A stretch of DNA of 41,068 nt from Streptomyces wedmorensis. GTDB lineage: Bacteria > Actinomycetota > Actinomycetes > Streptomycetales > Streptomycetaceae. The stretch lies in NCBI RefSeq assembly GCF_000716445.1, contig NZ_JNWK01000067.1, positions 1-41,068 on the forward strand, in the 5' to 3' direction. Of the stretch, positions 33,380 through 41,068 are shown piece after piece; position 1 is the stretch's first letter; every line of letters starts with the position of its first letter. The notes under the pieces are model-generated. The model made no database searches, was not told the DNA's origin, and saw only the letters and a program-made list of their open reading frames with translations. A program made the translations under genes and the position numbers.

Positions 33380-34849
33380 GTGCCCACACCGCCCCGCACG
33401 CCCCGTCCCCGGTCCCCCGCCCGCCCCGTACCGGTCCGCCGGCGGCGGCGGAGGCGCCCCCGGTGGGGGATGCGGATGGCGACGGCGCTGTCCGTGGCGG
33501 TCCTCGCCGCGGGGGGCATCGGGCACGCCGTGGTGACCGGTCTGGACACCGGGATCACCCGGGTCGACCCGTTCAAGGACATGAAGAACCGGCCGCAGGC
33601 CGGGCACGGGATGAACGTGCTGGTCGTCGGCACCGACGGCCGCGACCGGATCACCCCGGAGGAGAGGGCGAAGTACCGGCTCGGCGGCGCGCCCTGCCAC
33701 TGCACCGACACGGTGATGCTCGTCCACATCTCCGAGGACCGGGAACGGGCCAGCGTGGTGAGCCTGCCCCGCGACTCGTACGCCGAGATGCCCGAGCACA
33801 CCGACCTCAACAGCGGCAGGAAGCACCGCGCCCACCCGGTGAAGCTGAACGCGGCCTACGCGGAGGGCGGGCCCGCGCTGACCGTGCGGACCGTCGAGTC
33901 GATGACCGGCGTCAAGATCGACCACTATCTGGAGGTCGACTTCACCAGCTTCATGAAGACCGTCGACGCCGTCGGCGGCGTGCAGATCTGCACGACCCGG
34001 GCGGTCAAGGACGCGTACACCGGGCTCGACCTCGCGGCCGGCACCCACGAACTCGACGGCGGGCAGGCCCTCCAGTACGTCCGCTCCCGGCACATCGACG
34101 GCGCCGCCGACATCGGGCGCATGCAGCGTCAGCAGCGGTTCCTGGCGGCGCTCATCGAGCGGACCACCAGCGGCGGGGTGCTGCTCAACCCGGTGCGGTT
34201 CCGCGAGGTCGCCACGACGATGCTGAGCTCCGTACGGGCCGACGAGGACTTCGGCACGGACCAGCTGCTCGCCCTCGCGAAGGCGATGCGCGGGTTCACC
34301 CCGGCCTCCTCGGAGTTCGTGTCCGTGCCGATCGGGGACATGAGCTTCCCCGTGAAGGGCATCGGGTCGACGGTGAAGTGGGACGCGGCCAAGGCCCAGA
34401 AGCTCTTCCAGGCGCTGCGGGAGGACCAACCGCTCGCCCCGCAGAAGGCGGCGAGCTCGTCGAAGGCCCCGAAGGCCGCGGTCGTGGACGTGCCGCCGCG
34501 GACGATCCGCGTCCAGGTCTACAACGGGACGCGGACGGACGGGCTCGGCCGCAAGGTCGACGACGCGCTGCGCGCCGGCGGCTTCGACACCACCCGCACC
34601 CCGATGACGGGGGCCGGCCGGGAACACGCCCGCACGGTCATCGAGTACGACCCCCGCTGGGACCGCTCGGCGAAGTCCCTCGCGGCGGCGCTGCCGGGGG
34701 CGGAGCTGCGGGCGGTGGCGGGTCGGGGCGGGACACTGCGGGTGACGGTGGGCGGGGACTACCGGGGAGTGCGGGGGGTTCGGGCGGAGGACGCGGGGCG
34801 GGGCGGGCCGTTCGAGGCGGTGACCGGGGACCAGGTGGTGTGCCCTTAG
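33380..34849 (+). CDS. LCP family protein 4 with LytR C-terminal domain
   Basis: 489 residues. A very short, Pro/Arg-rich basic N-terminus (RRRRRRRPRWGMR) leads into one TM segment (about 33-55). The LCP domain has VVGTDGRDRITPEE, an unusual Cys-x-Cys pair (GGAPCHCTDTVML), the Arg in SLPRDSYAEMP, KIDHYLEVDF, GGQALQYVRSRHID and GRMQRQQRFL, so the active-site arginines are all present. A LytR_C domain follows (IRVQVYNGTRTDGLG), and the tail ends VVCP. The GTG at 33380 has GGAGG 9 bases upstream. A 400-residue upstream open frame is antisense to the GT2 gene and is rejected. Confidence 0.92.
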   Translation: MPTPPRTPRPRSPARPVPVRRRRRRRPRWGMRMATALSVAVLAAGGIGHAVVTGLDTGITRVDPFKDMKNRPQAGHGMNVLVVGTDGRDRITPEERAKYRLGGAPCHCTDTVMLVHISEDRERASVVSLPRDSYAEMPEHTDLNSGRKHRAHPVKLNAAYAEGGPALTVRTVESMTGVKIDHYLEVDFTSFMKTVDAVGGVQICTTRAVKDAYTGLDLAAGTHELDGGQALQYVRSRHIDGAADIGRMQRQQRFLAALIERTTSGGVLLNPVRFREVATTMLSSVRADEDFGTDQLLALAKAMRGFTPASSEFVSVPIGDMSFPVKGIGSTVKWDAAKAQKLFQALREDQPLAPQKAASSSKAPKAAVVDVPPRTIRVQVYNGTRTDGLGRKVDDALRAGGFDTTRTPMTGAGREHARTVIEYDPRWDRSAKSLAAALPGAELRAVAGRGGTLRVTVGGDYRGVRGVRAEDAGRGGPFEAVTGDQVVCP

Positions 34850-35046
34850 CCGCGGGCGGCCGTGCCTGGGGGCCGGAGCCTTTTGCGGGCCGGGGCGTGG
34901 GGGCCCCTGGGCCGCTGGGGGCCGGGGCCTGTTGCGGGCCGGGGCGTGGGGGGGGCCGGGGCCGCTGGGGGCCGGAGCCTTTTGCGGGCCGGGGCGCTGG
35001 GGCCGGGCTCGGGCGCGGAAGCCTGGGCCCGGCAGGGGCGCCGTTC

Positions 35047-35092
35047 CGTTGTGCCCACCCGTTCCGCCCCAGCGGAACGATTGCCCACAACG
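35047..35092 (+). repeat. Dispersed palindromic element, copy 4 (full)
   Basis: It matches copy 2 at 24218-24263 at all but one or two of 46 positions, and shares its left flank GGGCGCGGAAGCCTGGGCCC for a total of about 95 bp. Confidence 0.85.
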
Positions 35093-35115
35093 AGGTGGGC
35101 GGGCGGGGGGTGGGG

Positions 35116-35150
35116 GTGGGCCCGCTCTGCGGGGCGGTTGCCCACAACGG
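35116..35150 (+). repeat. Dispersed palindromic element, copy 5 (degenerate)
   Basis: It retains GGTTGCCCACAACGGGGTGGG and a GTGGGC left end with a changed inner stem (CCGCTC/GGGGCGG). It lies 19 bp from the thioesterase stop codon on the minus strand, mirroring copy 3 beside the amidase gene. Confidence 0.5.
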
Positions 35151-35168
35151 GGTGGGGTGGGCGGGGTT

Positions 35169-35714
35169 CTAGTCCTCGTAGCCTTCGGCGGCTCGGCGTT
35201 CGCGGAGGGCCTTGATGGCCTGGCGGCGGGCGAGGCGGTGGGTGCGGCGGATCTGCGCTTCCTGGTTGCGGCGCTTGTCCTGTTCGGTCTCGGGGATGAC
35301 CTGGGGGACGCGGCGGGGCTTGCCGTCGGCGTCGACGGCGGCGAAGACGAGGTAGGCGGAGCCGACCTGGGTGGCGGGCGTGGACTCGTTCCAGCGCTCG
35401 GCCATGACGCGGACGCCGACCTCCATGGAGGACCGGCCGGTCCAGTTGACCTGGGCCTTCACGTGGAGGAGGTCGCCGACGCGGACGGGTTCGAGGAAGG
35501 CCATCTCGTCCATGGAGGCGGTGACGGCGGGGCCGCCCGAGTGCCGGCCCGCGACGGCGCCGGCGGCGTCGTCGACCAGCTTCATGATCACGCCGCCGTG
35601 CACCGTGCCGAGGAGGTTGGTGTCGTGGCTGGTCATGATGTGGCTGAGAGTGGTGCGGGAGGCGGAGGTCGGCTTGCCCGGGATCTCGTCCGGGATATCG
35701 CCCTGATCTGTCAT
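35169..35714 (-). CDS. Hotdog-fold acyl-CoA thioesterase
   Basis: A 181-residue cytosolic thioesterase of the YciA/cytosolic acyl-CoA hydrolase type. LSHIMTSHDTNLLGTVHGGVIMKLVDDAAG (about 23-52) is the family signature, with Asn33, the GTVHGG turn and Asp48 as likely active-site residues. ASMDEMAFLEPVRVGDLLHVKAQVNW follows. The last 40 residues are a basic helical tail (KRRNQEAQIRRTHRLARRQAIKALRERRAA). The start is uncertain. ATG 35714 gives MTDQGD, but its GGAGGG lies only two bases away; ATG 35726 (MVEGMTDQGD) is an alternative. It diverges from LCP 5. It probably hydrolyses medium or long acyl-CoA, with specificity unknown. Confidence 0.9.
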   Translation of the reverse strand: MTDQGDIPDEIPGKPTSASRTTLSHIMTSHDTNLLGTVHGGVIMKLVDDAAGAVAGRHSGGPAVTASMDEMAFLEPVRVGDLLHVKAQVNWTGRSSMEVGVRVMAERWNESTPATQVGSAYLVFAAVDADGKPRRVPQVIPETEQDKRRNQEAQIRRTHRLARRQAIKALRERRAAEGYED

Positions 35715-35844
35715 GCCCTCCACCATATGCCGGGTCTGGTCGCGGTCGTCGTTCGGTCCGGTTTGCATCAGCTTGGCAACAGCAGCGGTCCGATCTTCTA
35801 CCCGGGCTGTCGCCCGGAAAGCCCTGCCCGGCACACTGGTCCGT

Positions 35845-37140
35845 ATGAATGACTGGCCTGAAGACGGCGGGTACGGCCGCGGTAACGCGAACTCCCAGCC
35901 CGAGGGACCCCGCCGGATGAGCCATGTGCAGCGCCAGCAGGCGCCGCAGCAGCAGCCCCGCTACGGCCAGGGGCAGGGGCAGGGCCACGCCCAGGGGCAG
36001 GGCCAGGGCTACAACCCGAACTACACGCAGGCCCGTAACGAGGGCTACGACTCCGGCTACAGCACGGGCCAGGTCTACGGAGGGCCCCAGGGCGGGGCCC
36101 AGGGCGGCGGCCGCGGCACGCCTCCGCCGTACACGCCCCAGGGGCCCGGGCGGCCCGCGCCGGACTGGCGCAAGCGCGCCAAGGTGGGCTCGATCGTGCT
36201 GGTCGTCGGCGTCCTCGCCTGGGGCATCGGCACCTACGCGTGGGCCAGTTCACAGATGCGGAACGAGGTCGACCTCTCCAAGGTCATCGAGCGGCCCGAG
36301 GAGGGCGACTGCACGACGTACCTGATCGTCGGCTCCGACAGCCGCGAGGGCATGTCGGCCGAGGAGAAGAAGAAGCTGCACACCGGCTCCGCGGAGGGCA
36401 AGCGGACCGACTCGATGATGATCCTCGCGGCCTGCTCCAGCGGGAACACGATGGTCTCGCTGCCCCGTGACTCCTGGGTGACGATCCCGAACTTCGTCGG
36501 ATCCGAGTCCGGCAAGGCGTACCCGGCGCGCGGCGGCTCCAAGCTGAACGCGGCGTACGCGATGGACGGCCCCGAGCTGCTGGTGCGGACCGTCGAGTTC
36601 AACACCGGGCTGCGCATCGACCACTACGCGGAGATCGGCTTCGCCGGCTTCGCCAACATCGTGGACGCGCTCGGCGGCGTCGAGCTGAACATCGACAAGG
36701 GCTTCAAGGACAAGAAGTCCGGTGCCGACTTCCAGGCCGGCAAGCAGACCCTCAACGGCGAGCAGGCGCTGGCGTTCGTCCGCACCCGGTACGCGTTCGC
36801 CGACTCCGACCTCCAGCGGACGAAGAACCAGCAGAAGTTCCTCTCCGCCCTGGCCAACCAGGCGGCGACGCCGGGCACGATCCTCAACCCGTTCGCGCTG
36901 TACCCGACGCTCGGCGCCGGTCTGGACACGCTGATCGTGGACGAGGACATGTCGCTGTACGACCTCGGGCAGATGTTCTTCGCGATGAAGGGCATCAACA
37001 GCGGCGACGGCAAGTCGATGAACATGCCGATCGCGGGCAGCGCGCCGCAGGGCTCCCTGAAGTGGGACATGCCGAAGGTGAAGCAGCTGGTCCAGCAGAT
37101 CAAGAACGACGAGAAGGTCACGGTGACGTCGAACCGCTGA
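35845..37140 (+). CDS. LCP family protein 5
   Basis: 431 residues. The cytoplasmic N-terminus (1-108) is a Gln/Gly/Tyr-rich low-complexity segment (RYGQGQGQGHAQGQGQGY and on). One TM segment follows (about 114-135). The LCP domain has IVGSDSREGMS, the Arg in SLPRDSWVTIP, RIDHYAEIGF, NGEQALAFVRTRYAF and LQRTKNQQKFL (the Arg is kept and the Gln-Gln pair is near its usual place). There is no LytR_C domain. The ATG at 35845 lacks a clear ribosome site. It ends at a very strong terminator and is set apart from LCPs 1-4 by the thioesterase gene. Confidence 0.92.
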   Translation: MNDWPEDGGYGRGNANSQPEGPRRMSHVQRQQAPQQQPRYGQGQGQGHAQGQGQGYNPNYTQARNEGYDSGYSTGQVYGGPQGGAQGGGRGTPPPYTPQGPGRPAPDWRKRAKVGSIVLVVGVLAWGIGTYAWASSQMRNEVDLSKVIERPEEGDCTTYLIVGSDSREGMSAEEKKKLHTGSAEGKRTDSMMILAACSSGNTMVSLPRDSWVTIPNFVGSESGKAYPARGGSKLNAAYAMDGPELLVRTVEFNTGLRIDHYAEIGFAGFANIVDALGGVELNIDKGFKDKKSGADFQAGKQTLNGEQALAFVRTRYAFADSDLQRTKNQQKFLSALANQAATPGTILNPFALYPTLGAGLDTLIVDEDMSLYDLGQMFFAMKGINSGDGKSMNMPIAGSAPQGSLKWDMPKVKQLVQQIKNDEKVTVTSNR

Positions 37141-37149
37141 CCGGCGCAC

Positions 37150-37191
37150 GCGGAGGCGCCCCTCACGAGCGATCGTGAGGGGCGCCTCCGC
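37150..37191. terminator. Very strong bidirectional terminator
   Basis: A 19-bp perfect inverted repeat (37150-37168 with 37173-37191) with loop GCGA, a GNRA tetraloop, between the convergent LCP 5 and GT-C-like genes. Confidence 0.9.
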
Positions 37192-37220
37192 TTGTCCGGT
37201 GCGTGGTGTCCGGTGGTCCG

Positions 37221-38813
37221 TCAGCCGACGACCCGGTACAGGGTCTGGCCGTTGGGGCCGGTCTCCACCTTGCGGAGCGCCGGGTCGCCCTCCGGGAGGC
37301 CGGGCTGGTCCTTCCACTGGAGGACCCACTTCACGTCGTACTCCTGGAGGAGTTCCAGCCTCTCCTCGCGGGACGTGCCCTCGGTGAAGTACCGCTTCGT
37401 GTCGGCGACGCGCTCGTCCTCGTCCGGCAGGAAGAAGTCCGGGTAGGGGACGGTCACCGTGTAGAAGCCGAAGGCGGGCAGCTTCTGGGCGGCCTTCCAG
37501 TCGGTCATGAAGACGTCGCCGTACTTGGCGTGCTCCGCGACCCAGTGGTACGTGCGCGGCGGCTGCCAGGTGCCCTCGGTGATCGTGGTGGACAGGGCGT
37601 CCTGACGGAGGATGAAGCCGAGGCCGGAGCGCTGCCCCCACAGGCCCATGGCCAGGGCCACGGCGAGGGCGGTGCCGAAGAGGACCTTGACGAGCTTGCG
37701 GCCCGCCTCGGCGGCGGCGATCGCGGCGGCGATCTGCGCGGGGATGACGACGGCCGGCAGCACGCGGCCGTACGACCACTTGTCGAGGAACCAGCCGGCC
37801 GTGACCATCGCGAGCGCGACGAGGAACCACAGGACCAGCGGGTCCCGCCGGTCGCGCGCGAAGCGCATGCCGAGGGCGACGACGCCCACGACCATGACCA
37901 GGCCGTAGACCGGGAAGAGGTTGTTGTAGAGGACCTTGTGGATGTCCTCGAGGCCACCGATGCCGAACAGCGAGAAGAACGAGTAGTACGGCCACAGGGC
38001 CAGCACCGCGAGGCCGGCGACGACCGCGCCGATCAGCTTGAACCAGGTCTCCTTGACGGGCCACGGGCGGGCACCGCCGAGGACGCCGATCGCGCCGAGC
38101 GTGATCACGACGCCGGAGAACTGGTGACTGAGCATCAGGACGGCCCACAGCACGCCGAGTCCCAGGTACGACTGCCAGCCGGTGGCCGAGCCGCGCCGCA
38201 GGGCGAGCCGGAGCAGGGCCAGGAAGTGCATGCCGAGGGCGAGCGTGAAGACGCTCGGGTAGGACATGATCAGGCCGAGCGAGCCGAAGCCGAGGAAGCC
38301 GCTCCAGGCGAAGCCCTTGGTGCCCCAGAGGAACAGCACGCAGAGGACCGCGAGCGGCGGTGCGACGCGCCGGTCGGTGAAGGTCCTCGTGAAGAACCAG
38401 ACGCCCGTGAAGAGCAGGACGAGGCTCAGGACGGCCGCGAGGCGCAGGATGTGGAAGGTGTCGAGGTTGGTCGCCTTGGCGACCAGGCTCAGGAAGACCA
38501 TCCACGGCGAGTAGTACGGGCTGTCCGTGGCGGAGTCCACCATCGGGTTGCCCGGGTGGACCAGGTCGTGGCGCAGCCGCTGGATGGTGGCGGCGTGCAC
38601 GCCGAGGTCACCGGTCCAGGGCAGGCGTATCACCATGAAGACGAACGCGGTCACGACCAGGAGGAGCGCGCCGTGCACCGCCGCGAGCACCCGGCTCTCG
38701 GAGAAGAGCCGGGTGCGCCACGAGGACCCCTCGGAGGACGGGCGGGCGGGCCTGTCGGCCGTTGCCCGGGCCACGTCCCCCGGGGAGTCCCTGCGTATGG
38801 AGGAGACGCTCAC
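37221..38813 (-). CDS. Polytopic membrane glycosyltransferase, GT-C-like
   Basis: A 530-residue integral membrane protein. About eleven hydrophobic segments span residues 40 to 420, and a soluble C-terminal domain (about 420-530, including YGDVFMTDWKAAQKLPAFGF and VKWVLQWKD) follows. The large first outer loop (TGDLGVHAATIQRLRHDL) carries an Asp, as in GT-C enzymes that use polyprenyl-phosphate sugars. The family cannot be named more exactly. Its GTG overlaps the TGA of the polyprenol-phosphate mannose synthase-like gene (GTGA junction). The natural model is that the synthase makes the lipid-linked sugar and this protein uses it on the outer face. Target unknown. Confidence 0.82.
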   Translation of the reverse strand: MSVSSIRRDSPGDVARATADRPARPSSEGSSWRTRLFSESRVLAAVHGALLLVVTAFVFMVIRLPWTGDLGVHAATIQRLRHDLVHPGNPMVDSATDSPYYSPWMVFLSLVAKATNLDTFHILRLAAVLSLVLLFTGVWFFTRTFTDRRVAPPLAVLCVLFLWGTKGFAWSGFLGFGSLGLIMSYPSVFTLALGMHFLALLRLALRRGSATGWQSYLGLGVLWAVLMLSHQFSGVVITLGAIGVLGGARPWPVKETWFKLIGAVVAGLAVLALWPYYSFFSLFGIGGLEDIHKVLYNNLFPVYGLVMVVGVVALGMRFARDRRDPLVLWFLVALAMVTAGWFLDKWSYGRVLPAVVIPAQIAAAIAAAEAGRKLVKVLFGTALAVALAMGLWGQRSGLGFILRQDALSTTITEGTWQPPRTYHWVAEHAKYGDVFMTDWKAAQKLPAFGFYTVTVPYPDFFLPDEDERVADTKRYFTEGTSREERLELLQEYDVKWVLQWKDQPGLPEGDPALRKVETGPNGQTLYRVVG

Positions 38814-39631
38814 TTACGGCCCCGGGAGCGCACACGCAGCTTCCACGGCATCGCGATGGACTCCAGCTGCACGGCCAGGTTCATCTTGGACTCGCCCACG
38901 GTGCGGTCCTCGAAGTGGATCGGCACCTCCATGACCTGGAAGCCCTGGCGGAGCGCGGCGTACTTCATCTCGACCTGGAAGCTGTAGCCGGCGCTGCCGA
39001 CGGAGCCGAGGTCGATGGCGCGCAGCGCGTCGGCGCTCCACAGGTTGAAGCCGCCCGTGATGTCGCGCACACGGGTGCCGAGGATGGTGCTGGCGTAGGC
39101 GTTGGCCCAGCGGGAGAGGAGCTTGCGGTGGGCGCCCCAGGCGTCGGAGAGGGTGCCGCCGGGGACGTACCGGCTGCCGACGACCAGACCGGCGTCGGTG
39201 GAGAGGGCGACGCCGAGCATCTCGGCGATCTTGCCCTCGGGGTGGGAGCCGTCGGCGTCCATCTGGAGGACGTAGCGCGCGCCGTCCTCGACGGCCTTGC
39301 TCATGCCGGCGGCGTAGGCGCGGCCGAGGCCGTCCTTCGCGGTGCGGTGCATGACCGACATGCGCGGGGTGCCGTCCTCGGCGTGGAACTTCTGGGCGAG
39401 CTCCTCGGCTATCTGGCCGGTGCCGTCCGGGGAGGAGTCGTCGACGATGAGCAGCCGCAGGCCGGGTATGTCGAGATCCATGAGCAGTTCGGCCATGCGC
39501 GGCACGTTTCCGGCCTCGTTGTACGTGGGCATGACCACGGTCAGCGGGGTCATGCCCCACGACTCGGGGAGAGAGCCCGCGCGGCCGGTCGCGACGTCAT
39601 CCGCACCGGGGTTCTGGTACACACCTGTCAC
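38810..39631 (-). CDS. Polyprenol monophosphomannose synthase-like GT2 (Dpm1/Ppm1 type)
   Basis: A 273-residue soluble family 2 glycosyltransferase of the dolichyl-phosphate mannose synthase group. Seen: VVMPTYNEAGNV (32-43), IVDDSSPDGT (62-71), KDGLGRAYAAG (99-109), the DxD-type QMDADGSHP (123-131), VVGSRYVPGG and DITGGFNLW. There is no C-terminal membrane pair, so it is the Dpm1-short type. It would move mannose from GDP-mannose to a polyprenyl phosphate; glucose is an alternative. The GTG at 39631 has GAGG about 10 bases upstream. An internal ATG at 39553 (MTPLTVVMP) is an equally plausible start that would drop 26 unconserved residues. It is coupled to the GT-C-like gene and follows the manC-like gene. 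Confidence 0.9.
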   Translation of the reverse strand: MTGVYQNPGADDVATGRAGSLPESWGMTPLTVVMPTYNEAGNVPRMAELLMDLDIPGLRLLIVDDSSPDGTGQIAEELAQKFHAEDGTPRMSVMHRTAKDGLGRAYAAGMSKAVEDGARYVLQMDADGSHPEGKIAEMLGVALSTDAGLVVGSRYVPGGTLSDAWGAHRKLLSRWANAYASTILGTRVRDITGGFNLWSADALRAIDLGSVGSAGYSFQVEMKYAALRQGFQVMEVPIHFEDRTVGESKMNLAVQLESIAMPWKLRVRSRGRK

Positions 39632-39701
39632 TGGATTGCTGCCTCACTGACGACTGAAAGGTTGGAGATCCGGTGGAGCGGACCTGAGGGCCCCTCCGGG
39701 C

Positions 39702-39718
39702 CCGGGGGACGCCCCCGG
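39702..39718 (-). terminator. Hairpin downstream of the manC-like gene
   Basis: CCGGGGG (39702-39708), ACG loop, CCCCCGG (39712-39718), 41 bp past the nucleotidyltransferase stop. A second GGGCCC hairpin (about 39689-39704) competes with it. It could reduce read-through into the Ppm-like gene. Confidence 0.45.
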
Positions 39719-39758
39719 ATCCGACGGACCCGGGGACACGTGAAGACTCAGGGCCGGG

Positions 39759-40841
39759 TCAGCGGTCCGAGGAGAAGCGGAGCGCGGCGTCGGGCAGCTC
39801 TGCCTCGCACCACACACGCGCACCGGCGCGCACTTCGTTGTCCGCGCCGACCCGTGCCCCGTCACCGACGACCGAGCCGTCGACGACGGTGCGCTCACCG
39901 ATGACCGAGCGCGCGCCGATGAGGCTGGCGCTCACCTGGGCACCGGCCCGGACGGTCGCGCCGTCGAGCACGATGGAGCCCTGGACGACGGCGCCGGCCT
40001 CGATCCGCGCACCGGCTCCTACCACGGTACCGTCCCCGAGCTTCGCGCCGGGATCCACCTGGGCCCCGGGGAGCACCAGGGACTCGCCGCGGGGGCCGGG
40101 CACGGCCGGGGAGGCGACGACGCCGCGCACCAGGTCGGCGGAGGCCTGGACGAAGGACTCGGGCTTGCCCAGGTCGAGCCAGTACGTGTCCTCGGTCTTG
40201 CCGTACAGCTTGGCGCCGGAGGCCAGCAGGCCGGGGAAGGTCTCGCGCTCGACGGAGACGGGGCGGCCCTCGGGGATGGTGTCGATCACAGAGCGGCGGA
40301 AGACGTAGCAGCCGGCGTTGATCTGGTCGGTGACGATCTCCTCGGGCGTCTGGGGCTTCTCCGTGAAGGCCAGCACGCGGCTCTCGGCGTCGGTGGGGAC
40401 CAGGCCGAAGGCGCGGGGGTCGGAGACGCGCACCAGGTGGAGGGAGACGTCGGCCTCGGCGGCCTGGTGGGACTCGACGAGGCCGCGGATGTCCAGGCCG
40501 GTGAGGATGTCGCCGTTGAAGACGAGGACGGGCTCGTCGGGGCCGCTGGTGAGGCGGCGGGCGGCGTTGCGGATGGCGCCGCCGGTGCCGAGCGGCTCGT
40601 CCTCGATGACGTATTCCAGGTGGACGCCGAACGCGGAGCCGTCACCGAAGTACGGCTCGAAGACCTCGGCGAGGTAGCAGGTCGCCATGACGATGTGGGT
40701 CACACCCGCGTCGGCGGCCCTGGCTATCTGGTGGGCCAGGAAGGGGACTCCCGCCGCTGGAACCATCGGCTTGGGGGTGTTGACCGTGACGGGTCGCAGG
40801 CGCGTCCCCTGTCCGCCGACCAGCAGCACCGCTTCCGTCAT
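39759..40841 (-). CDS. manC: Mannose-1-phosphate guanylyltransferase-like nucleotidyltransferase
   Basis: 360 residues. The N-terminal nucleotidyltransferase domain starts LLVGGQGTRLRPVTVNTPKPM, the sugar-nucleotide pyrophosphorylase signature. VFNGDILTGLDI holds the metal-binding Asp, FTEKPQ binds sugar, and INAGCYVFRR follows. From about 255 to 345 there is a left-handed beta-helix of hexapeptide repeats (VVGAGARIEAGAVVQGS and so on). By synteny with Rv3264c next to fbiB and by the manA/manB neighbours, the product is most likely GDP-mannose. Glucose-1-phosphate nucleotidyl transfer cannot be excluded from sequence. The ATG at 40841 has AGGGAAG upstream. An in-frame GTG at 40856 would add a TTA codon and is less likely. 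Confidence 0.9.
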   Translation of the reverse strand: MTEAVLLVGGQGTRLRPVTVNTPKPMVPAAGVPFLAHQIARAADAGVTHIVMATCYLAEVFEPYFGDGSAFGVHLEYVIEDEPLGTGGAIRNAARRLTSGPDEPVLVFNGDILTGLDIRGLVESHQAAEADVSLHLVRVSDPRAFGLVPTDAESRVLAFTEKPQTPEEIVTDQINAGCYVFRRSVIDTIPEGRPVSVERETFPGLLASGAKLYGKTEDTYWLDLGKPESFVQASADLVRGVVASPAVPGPRGESLVLPGAQVDPGAKLGDGTVVGAGARIEAGAVVQGSIVLDGATVRAGAQVSASLIGARSVIGERTVVDGSVVGDGARVGADNEVRAGARVWCEAELPDAALRFSSDR

Positions 40842-40969
40842 TGTCTTCCCTAACACGATCGGGTGTACGAAGCGCTAAATCTAGCCCAATCGCGCGTCCG
40901 TGCGGACCGGAGGCGAGCACGGATGACCGCCTCCGGCGACACTTCTGTTCGCGTTCCCGCGCCCGGTGA

Positions 40970-41068
40970 TTACGGGAGGTTGCGGGCCATCACGATGCGC
41001 TGAACCTGGTTGGTTCCCTCGTAGATCTGGGTGATCTTGGCGTCGCGCATCATGCGCTCCACGGGGTA
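40970..41068 (-). CDS. Acyl-CoA dehydrogenase, C-terminal end (partial)
   Basis: The last 32 codons and TAA of a minus-strand gene running off the right edge. The residues [19 protein letters not shown], then [13 protein letters not shown], are the classic acyl-CoA dehydrogenase C-terminus. The YEGT Glu-Gly is the conserved catalytic-region motif in many members and NQ-x-QR follows. It probably corresponds to the FadE25-like gene that follows this region in mycobacteria. Only the end is seen, so chain-length preference cannot be judged. Confidence 0.93.
   Translation of the reverse strand, partial: YPVERMMRDAKITQIYEGTNQVQRIVMARNLP

Larger units (their letters stand above)
34850..35168. other. 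Repeat-rich region between convergent LCP 4 and thioesterase
   Basis: No gene is seen. Three runs of a roughly 52-bp block (GGCCGGAGCCTTTTGCGGGC and similar, from about 34870, 34921 and 34972) are followed by a full and a partial copy of the palindromic element found also near 24.2 kb. Confidence 0.65.

Noticed and set aside
40839..40856. Alternative GTG start for the manC-like gene giving a TTA (bldA-type) codon
   Set aside because: The ATG at 40841 has a ribosome site and the family N-terminus follows directly. The extra five residues are unsupported.

Overview
The window is a very GC-rich stretch of chromosome that reads as Streptomyces or a close relative. The clearest marker is an 87-residue protein that matches the sporulation regulator WhiB along its whole length. 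GTG starts, third-position GC bias, F420 biosynthesis genes and several LytR-CpsA-Psr (LCP) cell-wall ligases fit the same assignment. No insertion sequence, prophage, tRNA or CRISPR array was seen. It looks like core chromosome. From memory of the families, the order ahcY, manA, SIS protein, manB, DUF3499, zincin-like protein, whiB, cofD/fbiB, manC, LCP, TIGR03089, acyl-CoA dehydrogenase closely follows the Mycobacterium tuberculosis Rv3248c-Rv3274c region, with Streptomyces-specific insertions.

Layout. Bases 1-300 look like the promoter and leader region of a ribosomal RNA operon transcribed leftward out of the window. Bases 329-2412 hold a divergent SpoIIM-like/RDD membrane-protein pair. 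Bases 2441-9246 (mostly minus strand) hold an unknown protein, ahcY, a CDF cation transporter, manA, a SIS sugar isomerase-like protein and a Trm112-like protein. manB and DUF3499 follow (9863-11928), then a rightward zincin-fold protein. Bases 13020-18316 are a coupled pair: DUF5719 and a 1246-residue membrane glycosyltransferase with a Q/Y-rich tail. whiB (minus) diverges from a cysteine dioxygenase gene (plus), which is preceded by a 30-codon open reading frame ending in five consecutive Cys codons plus one more. cofD and fbiB follow, then an AlkA-like DNA glycosylase, a secreted peptidoglycan-recognition amidase and a TIGR03089 protein.

From 27.1 to 37.1 kb there are five LCP paralogues, interrupted by a GT2 glycosyltransferase and a hotdog thioesterase. 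From 37.2 to 40.8 kb come a polytopic GT-C-like protein, a polyprenol-phosphate mannose synthase-like GT2 and a GDP-mannose pyrophosphorylase-like nucleotidyltransferase. The window ends in the C-terminus of an acyl-CoA dehydrogenase.

Together manA, manB and manC would convert fructose-6-phosphate to GDP-mannose. The polyprenol-phosphate synthase and GT-C protein could carry mannose across the membrane, and the LCP proteins attach glycopolymers to peptidoglycan, so much of the window is an envelope-glycan neighbourhood. The most interesting non-coding signals are the Cys-rich leader before the dioxygenase gene, a duplicated start region between cofD and fbiB that creates a 20-codon mini-ORF, a dispersed palindromic intergenic element with paired base changes, and several unrelated tandem-repeat tracts in intergenic DNA.
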